Shown here piece by piece: positions 1-12,128 of a stretch of 64,000 bases of DNA. The DNA lies in the NCBI GenBank assembly GCA_030068145.1, contig JAPJBO010000215.1:124001-188000 (forward strand), written 5' to 3'. Each line of letters starts with the position of its first letter. The stretch's first letter is position 1. The stretch comes from Diplonema papillatum. Lineage: Eukaryota; Euglenozoa; Diplonemea; Diplonemida; Diplonemidae. The position numbers were made by a program, and so were the translations under genes. Below the pieces are notes generated by a model that was not told the origin of the DNA, did no database searches, and was given only the letters and a program-made list of their open reading frames with translations.

Positions 1-8
1 AGGTCTAC

Positions 9-424
<416 letters not shown>

Positions 425-428
425 CAAA

Positions 429-1850
429 ATGTCTGCAGCAAAGTCTCCTCTGCCCGGTCGTGAACGCTACGACTTTAACTTCCCATCAAGCTTAGTGGCG
501 CCTTTCGAACGCTGCACCGGTGCCGTGCCGGAGTCGCGGAAGAATTTTTCCGTTCAAGTGCTAGCGGATTTCTGCGGGAAGCATTTTGGCAACGTGACAG
601 ATGCTGCGATTTCGCAAGCGTGTGGTACGCTCGTCGACCTGCTCGGCGTGCCTTACAGCACGCTAACCGCCTTGGAGCCGGTCCGGGCCGTGGCAATACT
701 GTACACGATGTGGGAGAAGAAGCCCGAGGAGGTGGTCGCCGCCGTACAGGCGAATCGTGTTGGCGCCGTCCCACCTCCCAATTTGGGAGCGCTTGCATCG
801 GACGACGCGCCGGCGGCACCAGCGAAAGCAGCCTCGTCGCAGTCTGAGACGGCCATGGCGCTGGATGGCGACAGCGCTCCGCCGCCGAGTGCGGGTGGCG
901 GGGACGCGTTGGCCCAGCAGATGGCGGCGATGGTCGGGATCGTGCAGCGCCTCTCCGTTTCTTTCGAAGAGGTGAAGAAGGAATTGGCCGTCGTCAAGGG
1001 CCAGGTCACAGGCAAGGACCAAGCGATTGCGCAGACGGAGCGCCTCGAAGGGCTCAAGGAGGGCCTGATGCTGACGGACGGTGCGGTCACCGCGATGGTC
1101 GTGGTCGTGAACGACGCTGGCGCCCGCCTCGCTTTCCCCGGAAACCCGGACTCCGTCCCCATCCCCCACCGCACTATCGCGCGGCACTGGCGTGTTGCCG
1201 ATTCAGCTGCCCCGAAGGTGCGTCTGGACGCGTCGGCTACCTTTCGCCAGCCTGGCGTATCCCTTGAAGAGGCCCGACCGACAGCTCGAACTGACCAGCG
1301 CCCCACTTTCGACGCCGCCGACATCAGAGCCGTGGTCCATGACGGGGCAACGTGGCCCGACCACGCGGACGAGGAGCCGGGTTTTCCCCAGCTTCTCATA
1401 ACGGAATTGGAGAGACGAGCGCCCGAACAGATCCCCGCCTCAACGGCATATCAACAGCTCGTCGCGCTGACTCGGATGGTTTTGGAAGGCCGCGACGACT
1501 CCGCCGTCCTGACCCGGACGGCCGAGTACCTAGAGTACTGGCGCGTCAGGGAGCGCCTGGGGTACCAAGCGGCGGACGCCTACGCCGAAGCCCTAGACGG
1601 TCCGGACGAGCTGCCGCAACGTGTCAGGCGCGCGTTGCAGGCAGCCGAGACTGCCGCGACGCCGTCGAAGGGACCTCGGCCGCGCTCAAGGGCGGGAGAC
1701 GGAGACCGCGCACGCCGTCGGACGGCGTCGACCAATTTTCGCTGGGGCAGGCGCGGTTCCAACGGCAGCACGGGTCGGAGAAGCGGCAGCAGCAGCAACG
1801 CTACCAGCAACAATGGCTACAACAAGAAGCCGAGCGCCGACCGCAAGTGA
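429..1850 (+). CDS. Gag-like protein of YR element 1
   Basis: An open frame of 473 codons from the ATG at 429, the first Met after the A1 repeat; the frame is open further upstream but only within the repeat. I recognise no named domain. There is a folded-looking N-terminal half, an Ala/Pro/Ser-rich linker around residues 130-170, a Lys/Glu-rich helical stretch that could be a coiled coil, and a very basic Ser/Arg/Asn-rich tail that could bind nucleic acid. No zinc knuckle is visible, unlike the gag of element 2. By position it is the structural/RNA-binding protein of the element. Its 3' end overlaps the YR frame, which lies at -1 relative to it. Confidence 0.7.
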   Translation: MSAAKSPLPGRERYDFNFPSSLVAPFERCTGAVPESRKNFSVQVLADFCGKHFGNVTDAAISQACGTLVDLLGVPYSTLTALEPVRAVAILYTMWEKKPEEVVAAVQANRVGAVPPPNLGALASDDAPAAPAKAASSQSETAMALDGDSAPPPSAGGGDALAQQMAAMVGIVQRLSVSFEEVKKELAVVKGQVTGKDQAIAQTERLEGLKEGLMLTDGAVTAMVVVVNDAGARLAFPGNPDSVPIPHRTIARHWRVADSAAPKVRLDASATFRQPGVSLEEARPTARTDQRPTFDAADIRAVVHDGATWPDHADEEPGFPQLLITELERRAPEQIPASTAYQQLVALTRMVLEGRDDSAVLTRTAEYLEYWRVRERLGYQAADAYAEALDGPDELPQRVRRALQAAETAATPSKGPRPRSRAGDGDRARRRTASTNFRWGRRGSNGSTGRRSGSSSNATSNNGYNKKPSADRK

Positions 1851-2827
1851 GTACAACGGCTGCGCTCGCTCTCAGCAGGACCGTCGACGTGAAGAGGCAG
1901 GCGAGTCTCGAACATTCGTTTTTCCTGATTCGGAACGGGCACGAGCTGGGGCGTGCGATCGCCGCGGGCATCCCCCCAGAAGAGGCACACCTCTTCGCTT
2001 CGGGCCCGAGAAACGCCGGGGAGGCCGACAGGCTGCTCACGCAGTTTCAAGCCTTCCGGGGGGCAGAGACCCCAGAAACACCCATCGACTTGTCGCTGGT
2101 TCGCTTTGCGTGGAGTCGCTTGGGCCCCGCTCAGCCATCGACGGTAAGGAATTACCTGTCACGGCTCATGACGGCGCTGGCCGATCGCGGAGTGCGCGGC
2201 GTACGGACGCGGCGGGTGCAGCAGGCCTCGCAGACCCTGAAGCGGTTATCGGTGATGATTCGGCCGGACCAGGCGCTCCCGTTGAAGACGGTGGAAGCAA
2301 AAGAGGTCGTCGCACGCCTGGAGTCCAAGGGGCATCACCAGGAGGCTGCGATGGTGGCGGCAGTGTGGCTGACGCGCGGAAGGGTACCGGACCTGCGGGT
2401 TGTGACGGCCGACGACGTGGCGGAGGTCGAAAACCCGGGGGCCAGCCCAGAACGTGTCGGCCTGCAAATCTTTTTGAAAGAGAAGCAGGCCAAGTCGTAC
2501 AACGCCCCAGAGTACCTCCCCCCGGGCGAGCTGACGGCAAGGGTCGTGTCGTGGGCGCGCGGCGTCCGGGCAGGTCCATTGTTTGCAGCGACGCAGGCGC
2601 GGTACGTTCTTGCGATGCAGCGCATACGGGCGGCTCTTCCGCCGGGTACTGTCATGCACAGTTTCCGTCGGGGGGCGACGCAGGAGCTCGAGAGGAGCGG
2701 CGCGACGAGGACGGATCTGGTCGACCTTCTACGCCACGCCGACCCCCGTACCACGCGCAGATACATGATGCGCACCGCGCCGGGCGACATCCAGCTGAAG
2801 CCGAAACAGCTCGCCCCGTTGCAGTGA
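1352..2827 (+). CDS. Tyrosine recombinase of YR element 1
   Basis: This frame replaces the DDE integrase of LTR elements with a site-specific recombinase. The conserved part starts near 1850. The first catalytic Arg is probably in WLTRGRVPDL (about 2368). The second box is MHSFRRG (about 2653), giving the HxxR motif, followed by an LRHAD box and the nucleophile Tyr in TTRRYM (about 2760). The upstream domain with the NYLSRLMTAL segment resembles a SAM-like N-terminal fold. No ATG precedes the core, and the frame overlaps gag by several hundred bases at -1, so expression probably needs frameshifting or splicing. The listed start is only the limit of the open frame. The C-terminal stop at 2825-2827 precedes the RT domain, again in the -1 frame. 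Confidence 0.88.
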   Translation: MARPRGRGAGFSPASHNGIGETSARTDPRLNGISTARRADSDGFGRPRRLRRPDPDGRVPRVLARQGAPGVPSGGRLRRSPRRSGRAAATCQARVAGSRDCRDAVEGTSAALKGGRRRPRTPSDGVDQFSLGQARFQRQHGSEKRQQQQRYQQQWLQQEAERRPQVSTTAALALSRTVDVKRQASLEHSFFLIRNGHELGRAIAAGIPPEEAHLFASGPRNAGEADRLLTQFQAFRGAETPETPIDLSLVRFAWSRLGPAQPSTVRNYLSRLMTALADRGVRGVRTRRVQQASQTLKRLSVMIRPDQALPLKTVEAKEVVARLESKGHHQEAAMVAAVWLTRGRVPDLRVVTADDVAEVENPGASPERVGLQIFLKEKQAKSYNAPEYLPPGELTARVVSWARGVRAGPLFAATQARYVLAMQRIRAALPPGTVMHSFRRGATQELERSGATRTDLVDLLRHADPRTTRRYMMRTAPGDIQLKPKQLAPLQ

Positions 2828-2829
2828 CG

Positions 2830-4530
2830 GCTCCGCGTGAACCGGACCTGGCGCGCGTCTTATTCGGCGACGGACAAATCTTCTACAGCCGAGATGAGTT
2901 CTTGGACTTTATCTACACTCAGCTGCTCCCTTTTTTGTTGTCTTTCAACAAACAGGGTGGGCCCCGGCCGCCGGGTGCTCGCCTGGATGATTTCCCGATT
3001 GGGGTGATCTCTCGCGACGAGGTCGTGCGGATGGCTGTTGAGACGGGGGTTGACCCGACCTTTGTGGATATACTGCGGGACAGCAACGCTTTCAGACAGG
3101 CTGTGGTGTCGCCTGCGCGTCTCCCAGGCCCAGTGACGCGCCTTCCGCCCGAGTATGTAGCTCAGTGTGTGGAGCAAGGTGTATCAGTTTTGAAGAAGCG
3201 CAGCGAGCCTGTTCGGGCTGTAGTCTCTCTTTTTGATGTACCGAAGAAGGACCCGATGGTGAGACGTCTCATCGTCGACGGCAGACCCGTCAACGAGACC
3301 ATGACACGGCCCCCGCGTTTCAAGCTACCTGGCCCCCACGACCTTTCGGTCTTGATCTTGTCTTCGGGATTCCGTTGGGCCGCCAAAATCGACTTTCGCG
3401 GGTATTTCCATCAATTCCCGCTTGACGAATACAACGCATCGTTCTTTGTTTTTCGCGTCGGCTCCAGCTGGTATCGTTGGGTTAGGATGCCTATGGGTTG
3501 GTCTTGGGCGCCTTTTGTTGCACAGAAGACGACGGAAGTCATCATGGGACCAGATCTTCTGCAGGCCGGTGCCGCTTGCTACGATGACGTGATTGTACTA
3601 GGCACCACACGCCAGGATTGCAAGGACAGGGTCGCCCTGTTTCTGAGTAGAGCATGTCGAGCCCGTGCGGAGATCAACGCACAAAAGAGTGTATTGTGTC
3701 CCACCCAGCACATTGAGTACCTTGGGATCGAGTGGGACCTGAAGCTGCGAGTGTTTCGTCTACCCGACTTGTGGCGGAAAACCGCCGCAGACAACATCGA
3801 CCGGCTCATTGCCCTCCCGCTTGTTACAGTCAGGCATGCTTGGTACATCGTCGGTTGCGTCGTATGGGTATGCTATGCCACCGGGCGGTGGCTGAGTAGA
3901 TATGTCGAGGTCCTCACTTGGGTGCGGGATCGGGCGACAAAGATTGGAAAGGGTGAACTTTCCTGGTTGTCGTGCCAGCGATTGCCATCTGGTTTCCGTG
4001 CTGACATTGAGCGCTTTCTGGCCGTGCTACGTTCCTCCGATTGGTTCCCGCCGAGGCTAAAGCGCCCCGAGTTTTTTGATTGCGTGGTATGGGCCGATGC
4101 GAGCAAGAAAGGTTGGGGTGTGTGCTACAACACGGCGGTCTCCTCGGGGGCCATCTGGGGCACTTGGCAGACCACTGAGGACATTTTTCACTTCGAGTTA
4201 CGAGCCGCTCTCAGGGCTCTCTGTGTCGTGCGAGACCAGGGCGCGTCCGCCCCTCTTGTCCTAACCGACAACAGAGCCGTATTCCACGTACTCAACAAGG
4301 GACACTCCGCCACGCGGCTCGCGAATCGGCTGCTCACCGAGCACGCACATATTTTTTCTTCTTTCACCGGGGGTTTCCGTGTGGGTTGGCTACCGACCGA
4401 CAGGATGCCTGCAGATCCTTATTCGCGAAAAGGAACTTGCGGACACGACTCGTTCCGGGTCTGCCACGAGGGCGTGCAACGCCGTGACGGAGGTTTCTCC
4501 GTCGATGGTTCGGTAGTGGTTCTCGTGTAA
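2830..4530 (+). CDS. Reverse transcriptase-RNase H of YR element 1
   Basis: The frame carries a DIRS/Ngaro-class RT. The fingers motif is PKKDPMVRRLIVDGRPVN (about 3241), then KIDFRGYFHQFPLD (about 3388), MPMGWSWAP (about 3489) and the catalytic YDDV at 3580-3591. RNase H follows, with acidic sites in WADASKKGWG (about 4090), FELRAALRA (about 4194) and LTDNRAV (about 4261), and a C-terminal WLPTDRMPADPYS. The protein makes element cDNA and removes template RNA. No in-frame ATG lies between the YR stop and the start of the RT domain, so it is probably made by -1 frameshifting or splicing from the YR frame; the start given is the first codon after the YR stop. All catalytic residues I can identify are present. 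Confidence 0.9.
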   Translation, partial: APREPDLARVLFGDGQIFYSRDEFLDFIYTQLLPFLLSFNKQGGPRPPGARLDDFPIGVISRDEVVRMAVETGVDPTFVDILRDSNAFRQAVVSPARLPGPVTRLPPEYVAQCVEQGVSVLKKRSEPVRAVVSLFDVPKKDPMVRRLIVDGRPVNETMTRPPRFKLPGPHDLSVLILSSGFRWAAKIDFRGYFHQFPLDEYNASFFVFRVGSSWYRWVRMPMGWSWAPFVAQKTTEVIMGPDLLQAGAACYDDVIVLGTTRQDCKDRVALFLSRACRARAEINAQKSVLCPTQHIEYLGIEWDLKLRVFRLPDLWRKTAADNIDRLIALPLVTVRHAWYIVGCVVWVCYATGRWLSRYVEVLTWVRDRATKIGKGELSWLSCQRLPSGFRADIERFLAVLRSSDWFPPRLKRPEFFDCVVWADASKKGWGVCYNTAVSSGAIWGTWQTTEDIFHFELRAALRALCVVRDQGASAPLVLTDNRAVFHVLNKGHSATRLANRLLTEHAHIFSSFTGGFRVGWLPTDRMPADPYSRKGTCGHDSFRVCHEGVQRRDGGFSVDGSVVVLV

Positions 4531-4554
4531 CGACTAGGATGCATCGCACATAGT

Positions 4555-6062
<1,508 letters not shown>

Positions 6063-6122
6063 AAGGGAACCATGCGTGGACACACTCTCGCTAAGGGGGG
6101 CGCCACGTTAAAACGAGTCCGC

Positions 6123-6446
<324 letters not shown>

Positions 6447-6485
6447 GGCTGGAAGAAGATCAAATTAATAAAAATACAAAACATC

Positions 6486-7910
6486 ATGCCTGCACCTCCA
6501 CGTGGTGGCCCCGGGCAATGCGGCGACTCTGCAGAAGCAAGTCACCTGCAGACGATAGCGAACAAGACGGTGCAATTGCGAAGAAATTACCGGCTTATGG
6601 ATTTGCCTAGCGAATCCCACTCGTTTGGAACGACGTTGCGCCAATTGAGCTGGCAGGAAGACACTAATGTTTTCGTCTCGGAAGACCCCACACAAACGGA
6701 CGGACAGCTTCGATTGTCTTGGGATCATGGTGCACGCGTGTGGGCATGGACGCCAGCTGTCGAGCAGGATCCGACAACGGAGAGAAGGAATTTGCAACGA
6801 ATAAAAAGAACCCCAGTACCGGCAACGGCACGTGAGACGCTGATGTCAATGACCGCGTGCGCAAAAATGACTACGGCATATCGGTCATGCCGTTAGACAA
6901 CAGGACGTCCAACGTCATGCGCCAGGCCGTCATGACAGCCCTATGGACCGGTCCCAGCAGACGTGCAGTTGAAGTGGTGATGCAGGTACTTCACCACCCA
7001 CAGGCACCGGCTGGACCCTTACACTGCCCCGGCTTACATACATACGGATCCGGACATGGGTACGACAAATGCAGAAGTGGCGGCACATCAGGACACTGGC
7101 GGGTGTGGCTTGGGCGCATAAAGAGACGGCTGGTACTCCACACAGGTTGATATGTGGGATGCTCTAAGCCAGGCGGAGTGGGCGTGGACAACCCCTGACA
7201 CCATCGGGTATACCCAATGAGATCGGAGAGCAGGTCGTTTTTAACACGGACGATGCGAACGAGAAGCAGACGATGATCATGCTGCACGACTTGCGCCAGG
7301 CGACGCCAACAATTGGATAACATGTGCAACAGAAGGGAAGACTTGCGAGGATGTGGCGCACGGGGTGGATGGAAGCGTAACCCGACATCTCCTCGAAGCT
7401 CTCGATAGTGGATTGACAGAATATCAACAGGGGATGTTACGATCAATAATAGCAGGGGCCGTGGCAAAGACAGGCAGAAAGGGGGAAAATGAGACTTGCC
7501 CCTATTGCAACCAGGACGAGAGGAAAACTGTGGCGTGAGGCTTGGAGGGGTGTGCGGGAGGAGCGCGGCATGGGCACCGTGGACAGGACAACATGGCCGA
7601 ATTGCCTGAGCATGTGCGGAGTCGCACCCATGTACAAACACGGCACGGACACCGCCCTGCAGCCAGTACCACTCGACCATGGCGAAGCCTGCCAATTTGT
7701 AAGCAGGCTACAGCGATACTACCTGGCTGTACTGCGTGCAAGGCAGATAAGGGATGAGAGAGACAAGTCGCCACCATCGACTGACCTGCACCTGAGGGGT
7801 GGAGAACAACGAGTCCAAGGCGGGTCTGCATTCCAAAGATTGATGCCGAAACAATCACGCAGCAGTGGAAGCACGGCGGCGAATTATGGAAAGCCATGCA
7901 CTGGTGGCTA
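6486..7910 (+). pseudogene. Decayed LINE, region after the RT domain with zinc-binding box
   Basis: Several short frames on the plus strand, broken by stops and frameshifts, read as a LINE C-terminal region. A segment near 6900-7010 (DNRTSNVMRQAVMTALW) resembles the LINE RT thumb/connection. Near 7440-7545 a frame gives ETCPYCNQDERKTV followed, in a shifted frame, by a Trp/Cys-containing stretch. This is the C-x2-C...H...C type of zinc box often found downstream of LINE RT. No intact ORF remains. It lies upstream of an RNase H remnant in the same orientation, so both probably come from one insertion. Confidence 0.55.
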
Positions 7911-8409
7911 AACAGACTTCGATGGGCGCACGTTGGATCGGACACGCTGTGACATACATGAAGTTGGCCATCACAACAGGCGCCTGAAGAAGCGAACGAA
8001 AGGGTCGCCGCGGAAAGTGAAACAACGACAACAGTCGTGCCACGCGAGTCCGATCGCCTCGTCGAAGCAGCACCTGAAGAAGCGAACGAAATAGTCGCCG
8101 GGGGAAGTGAAACGCTAGTAATTCTCGACTGCTTGCGTTGTCCCAGCAGAAGCCGCGATACAACCGGACCCAGCCAGGTTGTCGCCAGGGTAGCGACTGA
8201 GGCGCTGGTGTAGCGCTCGATGGCCAAACCGCGATCGTGGTCAGGTTCCAGATGCTTCTGTTTGCCGTGGTGAACAATTCTCGACGCGCCCCGGTCGTAA
8301 TTCGCTTTATCTTGGTGTAGCACTCGATACCTAAACCGCGATTGTAGCGAGGTTCCAGACGCTTCGGCTGCGACTGCCGATCGTGGCAAATCGGCGAATC
8401 CAACCGCCG

Positions 8410-8890
8410 GCAGCCTCGAAAGCCAAGGCGACGTCGGCCGGAGCCGTACTCCCCCCCAGAGAAACCACCGAGGGCCTATGCATTTACTTCGATGGCGGCT
8501 CAAGGCAGACCGGAACTGCACTGGCGGTGGCTGGGGCCGGAGCAGTCATCTCTACAAGGATGGGCTGAAGCTGGCGGAGACAACAGTTCCCTTGGGTCGG
8601 ACCACCAACAACGTGGCCGAGTACAACGGCCTGATAGCGGGATACGACTGCTCGGGAAACGGCCGGGCGACGTGGAAGGGCCGGTAAAAGTCAGGGGCGA
8701 CTCACAAGTTGCAATAGATCCGGTAAACGGGACGGCCATGTGCAAACCCAACCTGCTACCGTATTTTCTGCAGCTTGCTCCTGAGCACAACACCTCCATC
8801 TCCAATCTTCTCCGCACCGGGAAGCTCCCGCACCGGCCCAGAGCTCAACCTTTTTTCGAAGGGAGCCCAGGGCCAGAACAGGAACTTTGA
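8410..8890 (+). pseudogene. RNase H domain remnant of a LINE, frameshifted
   Basis: Three overlapping frames rebuild an RNase HI domain by eye. The first has LCIYFDGGSRQTG (first catalytic Asp) at about 8475. The next, shifted, has TTNNVAEYNGLIAGYD (Glu box) at about 8600. The third has VKVRGDSQVAIDPVNG (Asp box) at about 8690. At least two frameshifts break it, and it ends at a stop at 8890 just before the G-rich minisatellite. The Asp-box region aligns with the start of the 5232-6062 frame, so the two represent the same LINE type. Confidence 0.75.
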
Positions 8891-8904
8891 CGCGAGAAAA
8901 AATG

Positions 8905-9040
8905 GCGAGGGGGTGGGGGCCTGAGAGGGGGTGGGGGCCTGAGAGGGGGTGGGGGCCTGAGAGGGGGTGAGGGCCTGAGAGGGGGTGGGGGCCTGAGAGG
9001 GGGTGGGGGCCTGAGAGGGGGTGAGGGCTGAGAGGGGGTG
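8905..9040 (+). repeat. G-rich minisatellite, about 20-bp unit (left part)
   Basis: About seven copies of a unit of the type GGGCCTGAGAGGGGGTG(A/G)G. The left edge, with CAGAACAGGAACTTTGACGC at 8870-8889, is the reverse complement of the right edge of the 53.06-55.83 kb minisatellite. The array is interrupted at 9041 and resumes at 11866. Confidence 0.9.
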
Positions 9041-10555
9041 CACGGTGCAGTAGTAAACTTGTAAAATGACCCTTTTACTAGTAAATTTACTAGTAAAAAA
9101 TTTTACTAGTAAAATTTACACTTTTACTAGTAAAATTTACAAGTGCACTAGTAAATTTTACTAGTGCACTTGTAAATTTTACTAGTGCACTAGTAAAAAT
9201 TACAAGTGAATTCAGGTGTTTTTCAGTCCAAAACAGTGATTTATAGGGGGTTTTGCGTGAAAAATTGCGAGATCGAAAACTGGGGAGGTTTGGTCGATGT
9301 GCACTACCCCTCGGACTGAGTTGGGCAGGGTTGTTGGGGGCCTTGATGGGAATCATCTCCCCTGATAGACAGCGGCGCCGTTGAAAAAGGATGAGAGGAG
9401 CAGCGCGCACCCAACTGGAACTGTACGCACTGTCCAGCCCCTTTACCCTGAGACTTTTGTTGAGCTAGTTGACAGCTGCCGAGGAAAAGCGTCTACAAAA
9501 TGAGAAGAAACGGAGGCAAGAGAGACGCACTGTGAGTGGTGTCGTGCCAAATTCACAACAGTGAAACACACTCTACAATAGCGACGTGAGCGGGGAGCGG
9601 GGAACCCTGGGCAGAAGCGGCCGCCTGACTGTTGCGAATACTTCCAGTCGGTCCGAGCATGCCTACCATTTCCCGACACGCTTCGGCACGGAGGCTTTGC
9701 CCAAGCAGGGATCTTGACATTGTTGTTGCCGCAGTGAGGAGTTCCACACAGCCCATCAATGTAACACTCGGGCTCGACCATAATAGTCAGAATTTGTGAG
9801 GTTTCGTAAACATGAAAAAGCGGACGAGGCAGCAGGAAGAGTGCTAAACGGACGAAGCGTCTTTGATGTGGATCAATATGTATGCGCCCAAGATGCCGCC
9901 GGCCTAGTGCAGATGGAAGAGATCGGCAGGTTTGCACGGGGGACCCTCGAGCATCAGAGAGCGACTAAACGCGCCACAGAGCAGCATCAACGGCAAGACG
10001 CTGCACCAACTCCGGAGGTCCAGCGGAGCAGTGCGCTAGTGAGGCAATCGATTCTACAAAACGGCACAACGGAGATATGTGGTTTAGGAGGGTGCAACGA
10101 AAAGGCCACCTCTCAACACATTCTGACAGGGGGCGACACAGCGCACCTTAGATGGTTCAGCCGGAGGCGGACCAAAGGCCGGTGTTCGGGCACCCGAATG
10201 CAGGCCCTGGACGCCTAAGCGAAGGGAACCACGCGGTAATCCGGAGTGTGGCTCTACGCGTGCCAGCTGCCCGGGAGACAAGTGCGCTGAATGGGCAACA
10301 TGGGCCCTACAAGCATAGGAAGAAGGTGAGAACGCAAGCACGGCAGCGGCAGCAACACCCCAATAATCAACGACAATAAAATGAAGCAGTAGGCACACCG
10401 CGTTCGTTCCCAACACCCCGACCCGACCAAAGCAACCGCCAAACCCCAAGAAGTACTAATCTCACGGCAACAGCCCAAACAACTTCCCCTAGAACCTCGT
10501 GTGACAAGAATCCTTCAGCCCTCGAAACCCCCCGTGGATCTTCCATACCATAAGC

Positions 10556-10672
10556 AGAAGAAAGTTGGACCGGAAATATGTTGGACCGAAAATATATTGG
10601 ACCGGACAAAGGTTGGACCGCGGACGACCAAAACAATTGGACCATTTTGTCCGGTCCAACATATTTCCGCCC
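10556..10672. repeat. Inverted-repeat hairpin (MITE-like) with TTGGACCGG motif
   Basis: The left arm around CGGAAATATGTTGGACCG (10570-10587) is complementary to CGGTCCAACATATTTCCG (10651-10668), with further pairing of GGACAAA/TTTGTCC inside. A related hairpin follows at 11165-11250. Confidence 0.75.
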
Positions 10673-11164
10673 AGGCACGTATCCACTTAGGCGGGGTGGG
10701 CATGAGGTAAAAAATGTCCCGTGACAAATGGGTAGTCAGGCGCGAGAGATGCGTTGGGTTTCTTCTTGAGCGTACCAAGATCGTCGTTTATTGGCGGCTC
10801 ATACTTTTTCCTTCACTGTCAGCCACACAACCTCGAGCCATCTCGTTTGCACTCTGCATTTTTGCGTTTGCACTCTACCAAAGCAATGGGACAGACGGTG
10901 GACGCATCTTGGTCCACCCTCGGCACTGACCAACCGCAACCGGTCGCGATCAAACATCCTTCCGCGCAAGGAAGATCTTGTGATTCCACCACAGGGCCAT
11001 GGCGACCAATGACCATGGGTGCTTCGTTGCGAGTTGCTGGAGGGAACTCAGCGGGTTACGCAGCGCCGCGCAGTGTTCGGGAACTCCACCCATGCGCGAC
11101 TACGGAGTGGAGCGAGTGCTGGCCAGCCGCAAAACTGCACCAAGTACACAGAACCCCCCGAAAA

Positions 11165-11250
11165 AAAGTGGCCGGACAAAAGTTGGACCACCAGAGCCCA
11201 AAATAGGTGAGTTGGACCATTTTGTCCGGTCCAACTTATTTCCGTTTATC
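11165..11250. repeat. Second TTGGACC hairpin
   Basis: GGCCGGACAAAAGTTGGACC at the left pairs with GGACCATTTTGTCCGGTCC-type sequence at the right. The motif vocabulary matches the 10556-10672 hairpin, so the two are members of one small family. Confidence 0.65.
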
Positions 11251-11865
11251 GGTATTTGCCCTTCAGAGTTGACCGCACTGTTGCCCACGACTCAGTCCAA
11301 AAAATGGATGCCAAGCCTGTCCGGCACAAGACGCACGCAGGCAGAGATATTCGTAACCTCCTGGGCCAAAAGCAAGATACCAGAGCGTCTTTTGCCGTGC
11401 AACTCTATTTCTGGTACCAGGACGTACCTGTGCACGACTCTGCTCTGAGAGGACACGAACGCCTCCTCCTTCGCGCTCCGTCTCTTCCGATGTTATTGTC
11501 CCGTGTTCCGCATCGAGCCACAGGGGGGTCGTGTTCGAGTGTTCACGTTTGCCTTGGAGTGGGGGAAATCTGGATTGACGCGGTCTGCCTACGCGCGGGG
11601 CTCTCAAGCACTGGGTTGTCACTTTGCTCTGCTCTCCCAGCCCCATTTTGACGAGTTAGGTGAAAAAGAAGCCGGTGCTTCTGAATGTGTGCTTCACTTG
11701 CCACAGTTTCTTCTTGTTTCACCCCAAAACACCTGCCAAAACACCTGAAATCACTTGTAAATTTTACTAGTGCACTTGTAAATTTTACAAGTGCACTTGT
11801 AAACCATTTTCACTTGTAAAACCACTAGTAAATTTACTAGTGAAAGCCTTTACTACTGCACCGTG

Positions 11866-12112
11866 TGGGGCCTGAGGGGGGTGGGGGGTGGGGGCCTGAG
11901 AGGGGCATTTTACCGGGCGAGGGGGTGAGGCCTGAGAGGGGGTGGGGCCTGAGAGGGGGTGGGGGCCTGAGAGGGGGTGAGGGCCTGAGAGGGGGTGGGG
12001 CCTGAGAGGGGGGGGGCCTGAGAGGGGGTGGGGGCCTGAGAGGGGGTGGGGGGTGGGGGCCTGAGAGGGGGTGGGGGCCTGAGAGGGGGCATTTTACGGG
12101 CGAGGGGTCACC
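11866..12112 (+). repeat. G-rich minisatellite (right part) and its flank
   Basis: Continuation of the 20-bp array broken at 9041. Two units keep the longer form containing CATTTTAC(C)GGGCGAG. The right edge, CACCTCGCGACGAAATCTCA at 12109-12128, matches in reverse complement the left edge of the 53.06-55.83 kb array. Confidence 0.88.
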
Positions 12113-12128
12113 TCGCGACGAAATCTCA

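Larger units (their letters stand above)
9041..11865. mobile_element. 2.8-kb inverted-repeat DNA element inserted in the minisatellite
   Basis: The ends are perfect 17-bp inverted repeats, CACGGTGCAGTAGTAAA on the left and its complement on the right, with a possible 2-bp TG target duplication. Both ends carry dense subterminal repeats of the palindromic kind ACTAGTAAATTTACTAGT and CACTTGTAAATTTTAC (9060-9215 and 11745-11840), and both interiors continue with a related sequence around CAGGTGTTTT. The interior has only short, broken frames, so I see no transposase; it looks non-autonomous. It contains two hairpins (10556-10672 and 11165-11250). Family unknown to me. Confidence 0.75.

Noticed and set aside
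653-1399. Minus-strand frame opposite gag of element 1
   Set aside because: Antisense shadow of a GC-rich coding region. Similar shadows at 27257-28137 and 35651-36739 were left out too.
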